From the IMG/VR virus record IMGVR_UViG_3300022925_000084, positions 1 to 34,366 of that record: a stretch of DNA of 34,366 nucleotides, one strand, 5' to 3'. This stretch comes from a virus. A program made the translations under genes and the position numbers. Every line of letters starts with the position of its first letter. Positions within the stretch are counted from its first letter, which is position 1. Below the pieces are notes generated by a model, which saw nothing but the letters and a program-made list of their open reading frames with translations, was not told the DNA's origin and did not search any database. Positions 20,319 through 28,891 of the stretch are shown here, in pieces.

Positions 20319-22621
20319 TACGGTGTTCCCCCTGGAGAGGATATTCTTCCGTCCCTACGTCCTTGGTCAAACACTGCTTGCACGTCACTATCTGTGACGC
20401 CTTGGCCGCGCCTTCTTTCAGCCAGTTTTAAACCAAGTATGACGTCTTCTAAAAGTTTGGCGCTGGCTAACCTAGCATCAAGCTCTGATAAAAACTCAGC
20501 GCCTTGGTCAACTTTCGCCCTTTCACTGGCCGTGGCAATTTCTTCTGAAAGATTATTTAAAAGGCTCTCATACTTAGAAATCGCTACGCTTAATTCTTGT
20601 CCAGATTCTGGGAGAGGAATTAATTTTCTAAACTCATCTATTTCTCTTTGATTAGGTCTGCCACTTCGTGCAGCTATATAGTTGGTGACCAACTGTTCGT
20701 TTATAGTTCCTAGTTCGGCTACGACTTGTCTCTCTTGTGGAGAACCTGTCGCTATATCTCTTAAACCCCTAAATGGGTCAACCCCAACCAGAGTGGGTAG
20801 ATCAGCAATAAATGCTGTAAAACTACCTAAGCCGCCCTTAATTTGCTCTGCCGACCCAAAAACATCTACGCTAGGGTCACTCAAAGCTCTTAATAGCCTT
20901 TGCGGCCTTCCCTCAGACATTTCTATATATCTTACAGGAATTTCTCTGCCCGCTATTGTAACGGTTTCATTGACATTGACGTCATCAGGCGTTGGTTGAG
21001 GACGAGGTTGACCCTCTCCTGAGCCCTGTCCTTCTCCCGTTTGAACAGGCACGTCACTTAAAATGTCGGTTGGAAGTCTTCCGGCATCGATCAAACCTTG
21101 TATGCTTCTTTGCAACGCACTTGGCAAAGGCTGTCGAACCAACCTAGTTATGGGAGGAGCGTTTGGCCCAGCCGTTGGATCAGGGATTGCCTCCAAAGTT
21201 TGTTTAGTCAAATCACTCAGCAACTTGGTTAACTGATCTTGCAGAAGAGGCGACGCCATACCATCGCTTTGTCTAACAAGGTCTAAAGTCCTCGACAAGG
21301 CTGTCTGAGTATCGGTTCCCGGCAGAGCGTCCACAGCTTCTGTTTGCTGTAATTGACTTCCTTCAACAACTATTCCACCTGCCCTGTCTGCATATTCTCG
21401 GGCCCTTGCAAAATCACCCGGTTTGTTAAGATCAAAAACAGGAGCCCCCTCAATAGGTATTTGGGTGCCTCGTGTGACGATATACGCCAAGTTAGGCGCC
21501 TCTGCGTCTGCCATTGACGACGTCACATCCTCGGCTTTCTTCAAAATAGCTGTCTTTCCAAAGCCCATTTGAAGACTTTGCATCTTCTCTAGACCGGCAC
21601 GGGTACTGACATCAATTAGCTCAGAAACAGGACGCCCCGTTTCAGAGCTTATGAATTGCCTAAAATCGGGAACCGGTGGTTCCATAGACTTTTTATAAGC
21701 CTCTAACGCCATTTCGTCCTTTAACTCTGCGGCTCTGACAGCGGCTGCCGCTGCCGCAGCTTTTCTGGCTTGTTCCTGGTCCAAAGCATATTGCGCCGCA
21801 GGCGCATTTACGCTTTGGCGCATCAACTGATCAACAGCCATATCTGCCTCAGAGCCCGCACCCAGAGCTTCAAAGATAGTGGGCAGAATCTGTTGTGCCG
21901 CGCTCTCGCCCAAACGAGGCTGTCGGGTCAGACCCTGTAAGCCGGCCTGTACGATCCCTCTGGACCGAGCCCTGCGTCGAAGGTCATCTGCGTCAAGGCC
22001 CAAAGCTTGTTGCAAGAAAGCCTGCTGGTTCTGGAAGTCCGCCATTCTGGGGTCGCCACCGTCCTGCATCCTTACTGGAGCCTGCTGCATGATACCCGCG
22101 CCCATCCTGCCCTCTACTGGTGCATTGGCGTCAGTCACACCAGCCATCAACTGACCAATGCCACTGTCAGCGGCACCTTTTTCGGTCATCATGATTGTAG
22201 GCTGCACCATAGTCAGCACACTGGTCGGTGTGCGACCAGCGTCGTTAGGACCAACATACTCAGCCAGCTCTTGATACCGGGCCGCTATGGGCTTCTGGTT
22301 GCCTCTGAAGGCATTAATCAACTGCTCTGGACCCTGGGCCGTGGCCAGATCAGCTTTGGCCTTGTCGGCTACCATACTGGCTATGCCCTGGTTGTCTGGA
22401 GCCGTGGGCCGTGAGGGAGCCATAGGCTGTGGAGGAGCCGTGGGCCGTGAAGGGGCAGCAGGGATGCGTGGGGCAGGAGCCATGGGGGCATTGGAAGGTC
22501 TCATTGGCGGCATAGCGCCAGAGGGGGCTCGTGCCATCGGCATATTCGCCATCGGCGTAGGAAGGCGTGGGGTAGCGGCCCCACCCTGCTGCATAAACAT
22601 TGGTCTTTTATAAAGATTCAT
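20318..22621 (-). CDS. Large Pro/Met-rich virion protein
   Basis: A 767-residue protein beginning MNLYKRPMFMQQGG, then a Pro/Met/Ala-rich stretch to about residue 75. The central part has MQDGGDPRMADFQNQQAFLQQALGL and an Ala-rich helix (QEQARKAAAAAAAVRAAELK). A Gln/Pro linker near 500-520 leads to a C-terminal helical domain. The 'MQ.GG' elements recall marine phage virion proteins in this genomic position. It is probably part of the ejection apparatus or tail with the 1275-residue protein; no enzymatic motif is visible. The DNA of the Pro-rich part contains two copies of the 13-mer GCCGTGGGCCGTG (plus-strand reading). Confidence 0.55.
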   Translation of the reverse strand: MNLYKRPMFMQQGGAATPRLPTPMANMPMARAPSGAMPPMRPSNAPMAPAPRIPAAPSRPTAPPQPMAPSRPTAPDNQGIASMVADKAKADLATAQGPEQLINAFRGNQKPIAARYQELAEYVGPNDAGRTPTSVLTMVQPTIMMTEKGAADSGIGQLMAGVTDANAPVEGRMGAGIMQQAPVRMQDGGDPRMADFQNQQAFLQQALGLDADDLRRRARSRGIVQAGLQGLTRQPRLGESAAQQILPTIFEALGAGSEADMAVDQLMRQSVNAPAAQYALDQEQARKAAAAAAAVRAAELKDEMALEAYKKSMEPPVPDFRQFISSETGRPVSELIDVSTRAGLEKMQSLQMGFGKTAILKKAEDVTSSMADAEAPNLAYIVTRGTQIPIEGAPVFDLNKPGDFARAREYADRAGGIVVEGSQLQQTEAVDALPGTDTQTALSRTLDLVRQSDGMASPLLQDQLTKLLSDLTKQTLEAIPDPTAGPNAPPITRLVRQPLPSALQRSIQGLIDAGRLPTDILSDVPVQTGEGQGSGEGQPRPQPTPDDVNVNETVTIAGREIPVRYIEMSEGRPQRLLRALSDPSVDVFGSAEQIKGGLGSFTAFIADLPTLVGVDPFRGLRDIATGSPQERQVVAELGTINEQLVTNYIAARSGRPNQREIDEFRKLIPLPESGQELSVAISKYESLLNNLSEEIATASERAKVDQGAEFLSELDARLASAKLLEDVILGLKLAERRRGQGVTDSDVQAVFDQGRRDGRISSPGGTP

Positions 22622-22629
22622 ATCTGATC

Positions 22630-23775
22630 CTATGCGATACCAGACAAGGCTCCGAGGCCCGCGATACCTGTGCTGATGGCCTGTGCTGCGGCGCTTTGCG
22701 TCGGGTTACTGGCATAAAGTCCCCGAGAGCTTCTGGCAGGAACACCAGATAAAATATCTTGTAAGTAGCCATACTGGTCGTAAGGCAATTCTTGTCGCTC
22801 TATATTGGTAGAGCGCATGGCATCCAGAATGTTTTGCTCCAGAAGCTGCTCCTGGCCACCCAGTTGTGCCAGGGTGGATACATCCGAACGCGCTTCTCTG
22901 GCGGCTATCGGACCGAGGGCAGCTTCTTGTTGACCCAGAGCGCCTATGCCACGGCCCACATCGCCCAGTATCTGAACGTCTCTTTGTCCTACGGTCCCCA
23001 GGGCTTGGCCTATGTTACCGAGATATGCACCGCCGGTGAGGGCTCGACGCTGTTGTGCTTCCTGTGCCTGCTGTGCAGCAGCCAATGCCTCGCTGTAACC
23101 GGCTGTGCGTAACCGAGATAGCGCATCTAATTCTTGCCGGTTGAGCCGCTCTAGCGCCTGCTGTTCAGTTACCGCCGCCCGAGAGCCACCAAAAGCGCCG
23201 GCCCCTATGGCCTGAGCGGCTTGGATAGCTTCCTCCTGACGTCCAGCTCGGTCAAAGTCCTCTTTGATCTGTTCAACCACAGCCTGTTCAAAAGGGTTGT
23301 AGAACGCCGCTATACCTGACTCAGGGTCCGCCAGTGTGCCGGGGGTAAAGGCTTCCATACCGCCTTGTATGGCTTGTGCCCCGGTGGCACCGTACTGAAA
23401 CGGGAGTTCTCGGGTCTCTCCGGCCAGTTGTGCGGCCTGCTCATACAGAGCCTGCCCACGCTGTATCTGCCCCAGGCCACCCTGTATATAAGGCATGAAG
23501 CCGCCCAGGTTCTCCTGAGCCTGCATTCGAGCCTGTTGCTGCATGGGCGTGAGACCGGCGACCTGACGGGTTGGGGCATAAATGGGCCCTGTCCCGGTCT
23601 CAACCATTTCGTAAATAGGTTGATTGTTTTCGTCCACCTGACCTGTAGGAACGCGCTTAAAGCCCAGACGCTGGTTGACCAGATCAAAGGCTGACTCAAA
23701 CAGGCCGCGCTTATATGCCTCGGTGTACGGGTCTTCTCTAGTGATGACCTCAGAGGTCATTGTGCCGTTAGACAT
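22630..23775 (-). CDS. Virion-associated helical protein (GAFGGSR motif)
   Basis: A 381-residue protein, rich in Gln, Ala and Gly with long helices. It has TREDPYTEAYKRGLFESAFDLVN, LTPMQQQARMQAQENLGGF, the motif AIGAGAFGGSRAAVTEQQALERL, GYSEALAAAQQAQEAQ and an Ala/Gly-rich C-terminus (QAISTGIAGLGALSGIA). The 'GAFGGSR...R..GY..A...A' pattern is one I associate with marine phage structural proteins of unknown role. It sits between other virion genes with 1-nt (upstream) and 8-nt (downstream gap) spacing, so it is likely a tail or internal component. Confidence 0.55.
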   Translation of the reverse strand: MSNGTMTSEVITREDPYTEAYKRGLFESAFDLVNQRLGFKRVPTGQVDENNQPIYEMVETGTGPIYAPTRQVAGLTPMQQQARMQAQENLGGFMPYIQGGLGQIQRGQALYEQAAQLAGETRELPFQYGATGAQAIQGGMEAFTPGTLADPESGIAAFYNPFEQAVVEQIKEDFDRAGRQEEAIQAAQAIGAGAFGGSRAAVTEQQALERLNRQELDALSRLRTAGYSEALAAAQQAQEAQQRRALTGGAYLGNIGQALGTVGQRDVQILGDVGRGIGALGQQEAALGPIAAREARSDVSTLAQLGGQEQLLEQNILDAMRSTNIERQELPYDQYGYLQDILSGVPARSSRGLYASNPTQSAAAQAISTGIAGLGALSGIA

Positions 23776-24683
23776 TACGCCACGCTCCTTTCAAAACCAT
23801 TCATGATGTCGTACATACGGCGTATGCCGGCTTCTCTGTTGCCGTTGCCCGCGCCACGCACAGCTTGTGCAGTCATGACAAACTCGCCATCACTGAGCAT
23901 TGCAGGGATATCGTCAGAGGTTTCTGTTCCAGGGCCGGCTATGGCTCCGGTCTTACGGGGAAAACCGCCATCTGCCATGGCCGTGGGCCGTGCAATTTGA
24001 GGTACGCCAGGACGATATGTCCCAGGATACTTGGCTTGTAGGTCTATGTTACCTATGCCGCCATACGGGCCGGGCAGCGCATTTGACATGTCTGGGTCAA
24101 AGAAACCGTCTTTATACGCTAGATAAGTGGCTAAAGCTCCCAAAGGCCCGTATTGACGCAGTTTATCGGGGTTACCCGCAGGGTCTGGAAAGAACAATTG
24201 TTTAAGAGCTGCCATTCTGCCGCCATCGCCAGTGACCACGTCACCCAAAGATTCCATGATTCCACGAGTATCGATGTCGGTTATGTTTATATCTTTAACT
24301 TCAGTAGGAAACAGAGAGGGAAATAAATCAGCTTTCGCTTCCTCCTCTGACACACCCTTCATAACAGACAGAAACTCAACTTGTTGTTGTTGCTCTGGGG
24401 TCAGGGTGGGGGCGGGTCTTCTTTGAATTGTGGGGGCCGTGCTGCCGCGTGAAACAGTGACATTTGACGGGGATGACGCAGGGGCCGTGGGCTGTGGCCT
24501 TCTAAAAAAGTCTAATGGAGATTCCTGACCCAGAACGCTGCTAATTGCAGCCAGGCCGGCTTGCTGCTTGAACGCATCACCGAAATCTTGACCCGTTACA
24601 AGGGTCTGAATCCCTGCATTTACCGCGGTATCTATAGTTTTACCGAATAAATCTCGGACAAACTCTTCAAATTCTTTACTCAT
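23775..24683 (-). CDS. Virion-associated protein with DDIPAMLSDGEFVMTA domain
   Basis: A 302-residue protein. The start MSKEFEEFVRDLFGKTIDTAVNAG is helical, followed by a Pro/Ser-rich linker (PQPTAPASSPSNVTVSRG) and a middle region with NITDIDTRG. The conserved C-terminus reads MADGGFPRKTGAIAGPG, then ETSDDIPAMLSDGEFVMTA and QAVRGAGNGNREAG. That C-terminal block recurs in many marine phage virion proteins; its role is unknown to me. I chose the ATG overlapping the TGA of the 37-codon ORF (TGATG); an upstream in-frame GTG would lie within that ORF. Confidence 0.6.
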   Translation of the reverse strand: MSKEFEEFVRDLFGKTIDTAVNAGIQTLVTGQDFGDAFKQQAGLAAISSVLGQESPLDFFRRPQPTAPASSPSNVTVSRGSTAPTIQRRPAPTLTPEQQQQVEFLSVMKGVSEEEAKADLFPSLFPTEVKDINITDIDTRGIMESLGDVVTGDGGRMAALKQLFFPDPAGNPDKLRQYGPLGALATYLAYKDGFFDPDMSNALPGPYGGIGNIDLQAKYPGTYRPGVPQIARPTAMADGGFPRKTGAIAGPGTETSDDIPAMLSDGEFVMTAQAVRGAGNGNREAGIRRMYDIMNGFERSVA

Positions 24684-24796
24684 CAGGTCCCACCTAAACC
24701 AATTAAGTGCCACTGACCTGAATAGTGGAAACTGTTTCCGCAGGAGTGCAACACATAGATTCTACCAACACTCTCAGAACGTCGCCACTTTATCAA
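24683..24796 (-). CDS. Small ORF with TTG start filling a gap in the tail operon
   Basis: A 37-codon ORF reading IKWRRSESVGRIYVLHSCGNSFHYSG then QWHLIGLGGT after a TTG start. The TTG overlaps the upstream TGA (TTGA) and its own TGA overlaps the next ATG (TGATG), exactly filling a gap that would otherwise break the tightly coupled operon. The mix of Trp, Arg, Cys and His looks protein-like and resembles tiny marine phage proteins with a SCGN.F..sG..W motif, but no ribosome-binding site is visible. An alternative is that the gap is a non-coding spacer; the frame downstream of the neighbouring stop is also open. Confidence 0.4.
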   Translation of the reverse strand: MIKWRRSESVGRIYVLHSCGNSFHYSGQWHLIGLGGT

Positions 24797-25095
24797 GTTA
24801 TGGTCACAGTCACCGAGCCCAGGGCCGTGGTGCCAGAAACACCGGCCACATTAGGCTTATCCGCTAAAGCTATCTTCAAAAAACCGTCTTTTTCGTACAC
24901 GTCCCCCGGCGCAAGGCCCTGATCACTGCCAGATTGCAAGGCGGTCAGCGTCAGGTTGGTCAGGCGCTCGTCCCCAGGGTTCTGTAACTGGCGGACCAAC
25001 TGCTCGTAAGCCTGCTGGACAGCCGCCAAACTGCGTTGTGTGTACTGTTCTGGCGGGTTCGGGAAATAGACCCGTGTAACCTGTCTCGTGGACAC
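24793..25095 (-). CDS. Small virion-operon protein with C-terminal GTTALG element
   Basis: A 100-residue protein, STRQVTRVYFPNPPEQYTQRSLAAVQQAYEQLVRQLQNPGDERLTN, then a short beta-rich part and the tail GVSGTTALGSVTVTIT. The N-terminal part fits a family of small proteins next to phage tail/stabilisation genes. The C-terminal GTTALG.VTV stretch matches the 22-residue repeat of the fibre-like protein at the right edge of the window. The start is GTG, 1 nt overlap with the upstream TAG, with GGGAG before it. Confidence 0.65.
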   Translation of the reverse strand: MSTRQVTRVYFPNPPEQYTQRSLAAVQQAYEQLVRQLQNPGDERLTNLTLTALQSGSDQGLAPGDVYEKDGFLKIALADKPNVAGVSGTTALGSVTVTIT

Positions 25096-27017
25096 TAGCG
25101 TCTCCCGTCAGCCCGTGCGTCAACCCTCGGTGTGCCTAGCTTCCATTGTACATCAGTCGTGTCAGATTCTACTTTGACCGCAAAAGACCTGCCCCGTAAT
25201 CGAACGAACGCTTGATCGGTGAACTGCTCAACCGGCGTCGTGGCAGACTGTGTCACTGCGGACTGGTTTGATTGCAAATAGTTCCCGCCAGGGAAATTAC
25301 GGGTCTGTAGCGTAAAATTCACCACAGGAGCGTCTGTTACGGAGTTGTCAAAGGTCAAATCCGGTATCAGACGGCTCAAGAATACGAAATTATTGCCTTC
25401 GCCAATGCTCAACTGGCTGCTTTCCACGTAACTGGTGATGGCGCTCGGCGGGTTAGTGCTACCGTCGTTGATGCCATCCTCGTGAAAGTACAGGTAGCCG
25501 TCAGGCGACGCACCCAGCGGGTTACGCAGCAAGCCTCTGTCCTGCCAAGCGGTGCGAGCCAAAGTGCCTATGGCCCAGTTGTTCTCAAGGTAGTTGTAAA
25601 TAACGTAGCTGTCGTTTTCGTTAGAGTTAGTGGATGGATAAAACCACCACACCTCTGAAAAAGTGCTGTTCAGCGAGCAGGTCACCAGATTCATCTGGCT
25701 GGTGTTCATGTTGTTAAACACGTAAGACCGGACTGTGCAGGGTATCTTTTGGGTCTGACCGGTGTACACGTAAAAGTCACCGTTGCCCATCCAATAAACC
25801 GTGTCATCCACGGCTGTAGCCGCATTCGGGCCTGCAATGGTCGTATTATCTGCGATCTGCGACACACCAAACGTAAACGGAGGGCCCAGGTATTGCATAC
25901 TATGCAAGGATATGTCGGTGAATATCAGGATTTGGTTACGAGTTTCCACCGCAGCCACAATCTCTGACCCTGAACCCAAGCGTATGTCGCCCGCTGTATT
26001 CGTCACTTCTGTTTTCCAGGTCGTTATCGACTCCTGGTCGCTAAAGCGAATCAACAGAGGGTCTTGAGTGCCAATGTTATCTTCTGGGTCGCACCCAAAA
26101 GCTATGACGTGACGGTCGTTGTCGCTGACGAGAACCTGTTTAGCTATGGTTGGCGTCGTAGCGTCTGCTCCAGATACGGCAGACAAGGCAATGGCGCGAT
26201 CTGTACCAAGCTGATCAGCACTGGTATCCCAATAAAATATGCCGCCATCCCTGACGTTGAATAGGAGGTCCTCGCCCAGGTTATCTATACCCCACAGGCG
26301 TAAGGTGTTAGTCACCGTGCTGGTTGACGCGGAGCCCCATGTGCCGCGGCCCCAGGTGCTTGCGCCCCAACCGGTTCCCGTTACCACCACACCCAAGCCA
26401 GAGTTAATCTGATATGCGCCAACAACACTAGAGCCGCCGTTACCCGTGTCTGAACCGTCTGCGGTGACGGCCACTGGGTTCAGAACCCCATCCTCCGTAA
26501 TATCTTGAACAGAGGTCCCCGCTGTCCTTGCGGTAAAAGTGTAGGTATTCTCGTCAGTTACGTCGATTTGGTACTCTTGGTTAAGCACGTTTGCCGTAAT
26601 CTGGCCGCCCAGACTGACAGCACCGCTAAAGGTGACAAAATCACCTGTGGCTGCGCCGTGGTTCGTGTCCGTTGCTGTGATGGTCGATGAGCCGTTGGTC
26701 GCGGCAAATGTGACGTCGCCCGCCGCTGTCGTAGCGCGGATTGGAGTCACATCGTAAGGAAATCCACCTTCGTCGATATAAAACTTGTACCGTGTGCCAA
26801 TGCCAATCTGAGAGGTCCCATCTAAAGAGACATAAGAATGGAGAGCGCGGCAGGGCTGTAAGAAACTATAGTCAGAGCGGCGGGTCCAACCGCCCAGTTT
26901 TTCTGGAAAACCAAAGCGGAACCGGACCTTATCTGAGTCAAACCAGCCACCTTCGTTGCTATACGAAGTGGTTTCCTTGTTTACGCCAGGTCTAAACTGT
27001 AATTTTGTAAGTGGCAT
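25095..27017 (-). CDS. Tail/head-closure structural protein (PLTKLQFRPGVNKE family)
   Basis: A protein of about 640 residues. It begins MPLTKLQFRPGVNKETTSYSNEGGWFDSDKVRFRFGFPEKLGGW, a strongly conserved start I associate with podovirus-like marine phages. A beta-rich body with inserted Ig-like or Thr-rich stretches (TAAGDVTFAATNGSSTITATDTNHG) follows, then repeated W-G elements (GASTWGRGTWGSAST) and a second half with VVAAVETRNQILIFTD-like propeller strands. Size and fold hints suggest a tail hub, tubular or DNA-stabilisation (P22 gp10-like) protein; that assignment is inference. I prefer the ATG before PLTKLQF; another ATG three codons earlier overlaps the upstream gene by 7 nt and sits nearer to GAGGG. 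Confidence 0.75.
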   Translation of the reverse strand: MPLTKLQFRPGVNKETTSYSNEGGWFDSDKVRFRFGFPEKLGGWTRRSDYSFLQPCRALHSYVSLDGTSQIGIGTRYKFYIDEGGFPYDVTPIRATTAAGDVTFAATNGSSTITATDTNHGAATGDFVTFSGAVSLGGQITANVLNQEYQIDVTDENTYTFTARTAGTSVQDITEDGVLNPVAVTADGSDTGNGGSSVVGAYQINSGLGVVVTGTGWGASTWGRGTWGSASTSTVTNTLRLWGIDNLGEDLLFNVRDGGIFYWDTSADQLGTDRAIALSAVSGADATTPTIAKQVLVSDNDRHVIAFGCDPEDNIGTQDPLLIRFSDQESITTWKTEVTNTAGDIRLGSGSEIVAAVETRNQILIFTDISLHSMQYLGPPFTFGVSQIADNTTIAGPNAATAVDDTVYWMGNGDFYVYTGQTQKIPCTVRSYVFNNMNTSQMNLVTCSLNSTFSEVWWFYPSTNSNENDSYVIYNYLENNWAIGTLARTAWQDRGLLRNPLGASPDGYLYFHEDGINDGSTNPPSAITSYVESSQLSIGEGNNFVFLSRLIPDLTFDNSVTDAPVVNFTLQTRNFPGGNYLQSNQSAVTQSATTPVEQFTDQAFVRLRGRSFAVKVESDTTDVQWKLGTPRVDARADGRR

Positions 27018-27019
27018 AA

Positions 27020-27181
27020 CTACCATTTACCCTCTGGGCATGTAGCGTTCTTTAACCATACTTTAGCGGGCATTATGCAACCACACATACCGCAAATACC
27101 CATTTTATTGAGTTTAGGACAAGCCATGCAGTTGGACAATCGTTCTCTAGCCGTTGGTCTATCCGTTGCTATTCTTTTCAT
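27020..27181 (-). CDS. Small zinc-binding phage protein (CPEGKW family)
   Basis: A 53-residue protein. RERLSNCMACPKLNKMGICGMCGCIMPAKVWLKNATCPEGKW shows the recurrent phage pattern R...C..CP.l.....C..CGC.m..K..l....CP.gKW, which folds around zinc. It is widespread beside tail genes; its function is unknown. Its ATG overlaps the stop of the upstream membrane protein (ATGA), and its stop lies 2 nt before the tail-protein ATG. Confidence 0.85.
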   Translation of the reverse strand: MKRIATDRPTARERLSNCMACPKLNKMGICGMCGCIMPAKVWLKNATCPEGKW

Positions 27182-27648
27182 TCTACCGCTACGCTAGTAA
27201 TCGCCATAACCACCACGAAGATGACTGTGAATGTTCCTAATATTGCAGCTATGTCGATCATTGCCGCTCTGTTTTGTGCTTTTGCCTTTGCTTCAGCGAT
27301 ACGCATATTGCGTATCCTAGCCCGTTCTTTAATCATGTCGTGCCAGAGATTGGCGTTGCCCGTCCAGTAGAACAGGTCTTTAAGCTCTTTCTCTAGCTGC
27401 TCTGCTTTTTTCTTCTGTAGCGTTATTTCTAACGCCTGACTCTCAACAGACTTGCCACCAAACAGCTTTTCTATTTTGCTGGGGTTTGTTGCTTTCTGCT
27501 CAAGTACACTGACTTCTTCTCGGGCATCCCAAAACTTACTCAAAGCTCTGGTCATGTCACCCAGTTCTCTACCCTCATTGACCGCCGTCTTCATAAAGCG
27601 ATAGGCAGAGGCGCATATCTGTACTGCTGCTACAATCTCTGCGGCCAT
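27178..27648 (-). CDS. C-terminally anchored coiled-coil membrane protein
   Basis: A 156-residue protein. A helical N-terminus (AAEIVAAVQICASAYRFMKTAVNEGRELGDM) is followed by a long coiled coil with NPSKIEKLFGGKSVESQALEITLQKKKAEQLEKELKDLFYWTG. A C-terminal transmembrane helix of about 22 residues (DIAAILGTFTVIFVVVMAITSV) ends the chain. Similar small phage proteins with '..NPS..kklF...SVE.eALe....kkk..q.EkelreLi' occur beside tail genes. The topology (soluble coiled coil, C-terminal anchor) could fit a spanin- or holin-associated lysis role, but this is unproven. It overlaps its neighbours by 1 and 4 nt. Confidence 0.7.
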   Translation of the reverse strand: MAAEIVAAVQICASAYRFMKTAVNEGRELGDMTRALSKFWDAREEVSVLEQKATNPSKIEKLFGGKSVESQALEITLQKKKAEQLEKELKDLFYWTGNANLWHDMIKERARIRNMRIAEAKAKAQNRAAMIDIAAILGTFTVIFVVVMAITSVAVE

Positions 27649-27863
27649 TAGTAGATTTTCACCCCGTCTTGAGTCGGGTCTACCAGTATTGGCTTGCAGT
27701 ACGCCGTTATATTTATAGAGGTACTGGGTGAACCTCTTCGTCTTAGTTTTGCGGCAAACTCGTTACAGGTGTCGATACTACGGAAGCACATAGCCTCACG
27801 ACAGTCATCGTTAGCAACCTCGACGCCAGCTATAGTCATAATCAAAACAAAAACGTGGATCAC
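27648..27863 (-). CDS. Small secreted or membrane-anchored Cys protein
   Basis: A 71-residue protein with a hydrophobic N-terminal segment (IHVFVLIMTIAGVEVA) that could be a signal peptide or anchor, then DDCREAMCFRSIDTCNEFAAKL and INITAYCKPILVD. Four cysteines after the hydrophobic stretch suggest disulfides in the periplasm. The pattern M.FRs.d.Cn.FA..L......Tayc.P resembles a recurrent small family in phage late operons. The start is GTG; the ribosome-binding site is weak. It precedes the membrane protein with TAATG coupling, so the pair may act together in the envelope. Confidence 0.65.
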   Translation of the reverse strand: MIHVFVLIMTIAGVEVANDDCREAMCFRSIDTCNEFAAKLRRRGSPSTSINITAYCKPILVDPTQDGVKIY

Positions 27864-27872
27864 AACTCATAC

Positions 27873-28094
27873 TCAACAAATTACCACTGTATCTGTGTCT
27901 TCAAAAAACAACATCTCGCCTTCACAAACCATGTTCCAATCCGGCCCTTCTTGTTCACTTCTTGAAGGCACCTCAATAATCACATGCCTTGCCAACCATT
28001 CTGTGTTGCCCTGCAAGACCCGCCATACATGCTCTTGTGTGCCGCGTCCCGGTTGTCCCCGAGACTTGTTAAACCGTATTCGGTATTTAAGCAT
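27873..28094 (-). CDS. Small conserved phage protein (YRIRxNKSRGQPGRGT family)
   Basis: A 73-residue protein, LKYRIRFNKSRGQPGRGTQEHVWRVLQG followed by EWLARHVIIEVPSRSEQEG and WNMVCEGEMLFFEDT. The YRIR.NKSRGQPGRGT..HVWRV core is a recognisable small family of phage late regions, with no known function. It overlaps the upstream gene by 8 nt. Confidence 0.7.
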   Translation of the reverse strand: MLKYRIRFNKSRGQPGRGTQEHVWRVLQGNTEWLARHVIIEVPSRSEQEGPDWNMVCEGEMLFFEDTDTVVIC

Positions 28095-28458
28095 TCGGTC
28101 TTATAGGAAATTTTGGATCGCAGTCGAAATCAGCGCACAAGCACACTGTATCTAGACGTACTAAATAGTCTTCCCACGCTATTTTTTGTTCTACCGTTAA
28201 ATCTGACGCCGCTAGGGCTGCGTTTGCTATTTCTTTTTCTGCGTTTACACGAGCGTGAACTTTAGCTTCGTTAATTGTCTTTTCTTCTTCAGCAGAAAGC
28301 TCGACCCAGCCCATATCTGCATAGGCGTCACCAAGCCAAGACAAATCGCCAAGTCTTTCTTGTATGCCAGACAGACCGAATATTGGCCCCCAATTATTTG
28401 GCAGTGGCCCGGCGTCGTTTAGTGCTTCGTTTGTTGACAGCTTTTTTAGTTGCCACAT
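28087..28458 (-). CDS. Tail-fibre-assembly-like small protein
   Basis: A 123-residue protein, MWQLKKLSTNEALNDAGPLPNNWGPIFGLSGIQERLGDLSWLGD, then acidic helices (LSAEEEKTINEAKVHARVNAEKEIANAALAASDLTVEQKIAWEDYLVRLDTV) and a C-terminal CADFDCDPKFPIRPNA. The W..Y...L..V helix near the end recalls tail-fibre assembly (Tfa-like) proteins; this is a weak resemblance. The chosen ATG has AGGAGA at 6 nt and overlaps the upstream gene by 65 nt. Confidence 0.6.
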   Translation of the reverse strand: MWQLKKLSTNEALNDAGPLPNNWGPIFGLSGIQERLGDLSWLGDAYADMGWVELSAEEEKTINEAKVHARVNAEKEIANAALAASDLTVEQKIAWEDYLVRLDTVCLCADFDCDPKFPIRPNA

Positions 28459-28891
28459 GTTCTTTCTCCTGAGCGTCTTCTGTAAACGAGGGAATTTCCT
28501 GCGCCATACCCGTAGTATACTCTTCTCTACCCAACATTTTAGGATGGGGAGCATGACCTACGCCTTGAAACGGTTGTATGCCTCTAGCATGCTCTAATTC
28601 TTCTGCACTCACTTTCCAATTTCGCCAAGAAGCAAAGTCTTGCCTTGGTAATATATGTATATGGCACCCTATTCCCGCAGCTAGTTGGTTTATAAATTCT
28701 ACGACTTCTACAGGTTGATAGGTATTCCATAAGAATTTACCCGAGGAGTTACGCATTGTAATCTCTACCGTACCGCCCCCAGCAGTGCCTACCGTTAAAG
28801 ATTGTGCGCGAGTGTCGTTAGCTTCAAGAGCTTCAAGTTGGCGTAATTTATGCCTCCGCTCTATCTCTTTCTGGAGTTCTTTTTCAGTCAT
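28394..28891 (-). CDS. Hypothetical protein downstream of the collagen-like gene
   Basis: A 165-residue protein. A charged coiled-coil start (TEKELQKEIERRHKLRQLEALEAND) leads to a small beta-rich region (VGTAGGGTVEITMRNSSGKFLWN), then HIHILPRQDFASWRNW, and a very basic tail (TKKAVNKRSTKRRRATAK). I recognise no family. Its ATG directly follows the TAG of the glycine-rich gene, and its end overlaps the next gene by 65 nt. Position suggests a partner, chaperone or assembly factor for the glycine-rich protein. Confidence 0.6.
   Translation of the reverse strand: MTEKELQKEIERRHKLRQLEALEANDTRAQSLTVGTAGGGTVEITMRNSSGKFLWNTYQPVEVVEFINQLAAGIGCHIHILPRQDFASWRNWKVSAEELEHARGIQPFQGVGHAPHPKMLGREEYTTGMAQEIPSFTEDAQEKEHVATKKAVNKRSTKRRRATAK

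Noticed and set aside
27178-27863. Calling the two small membrane/secreted proteins a spanin or holin pair
   Set aside because: Topology is compatible, but no lipobox, no characteristic spanin overlap and no endolysin nearby support it.
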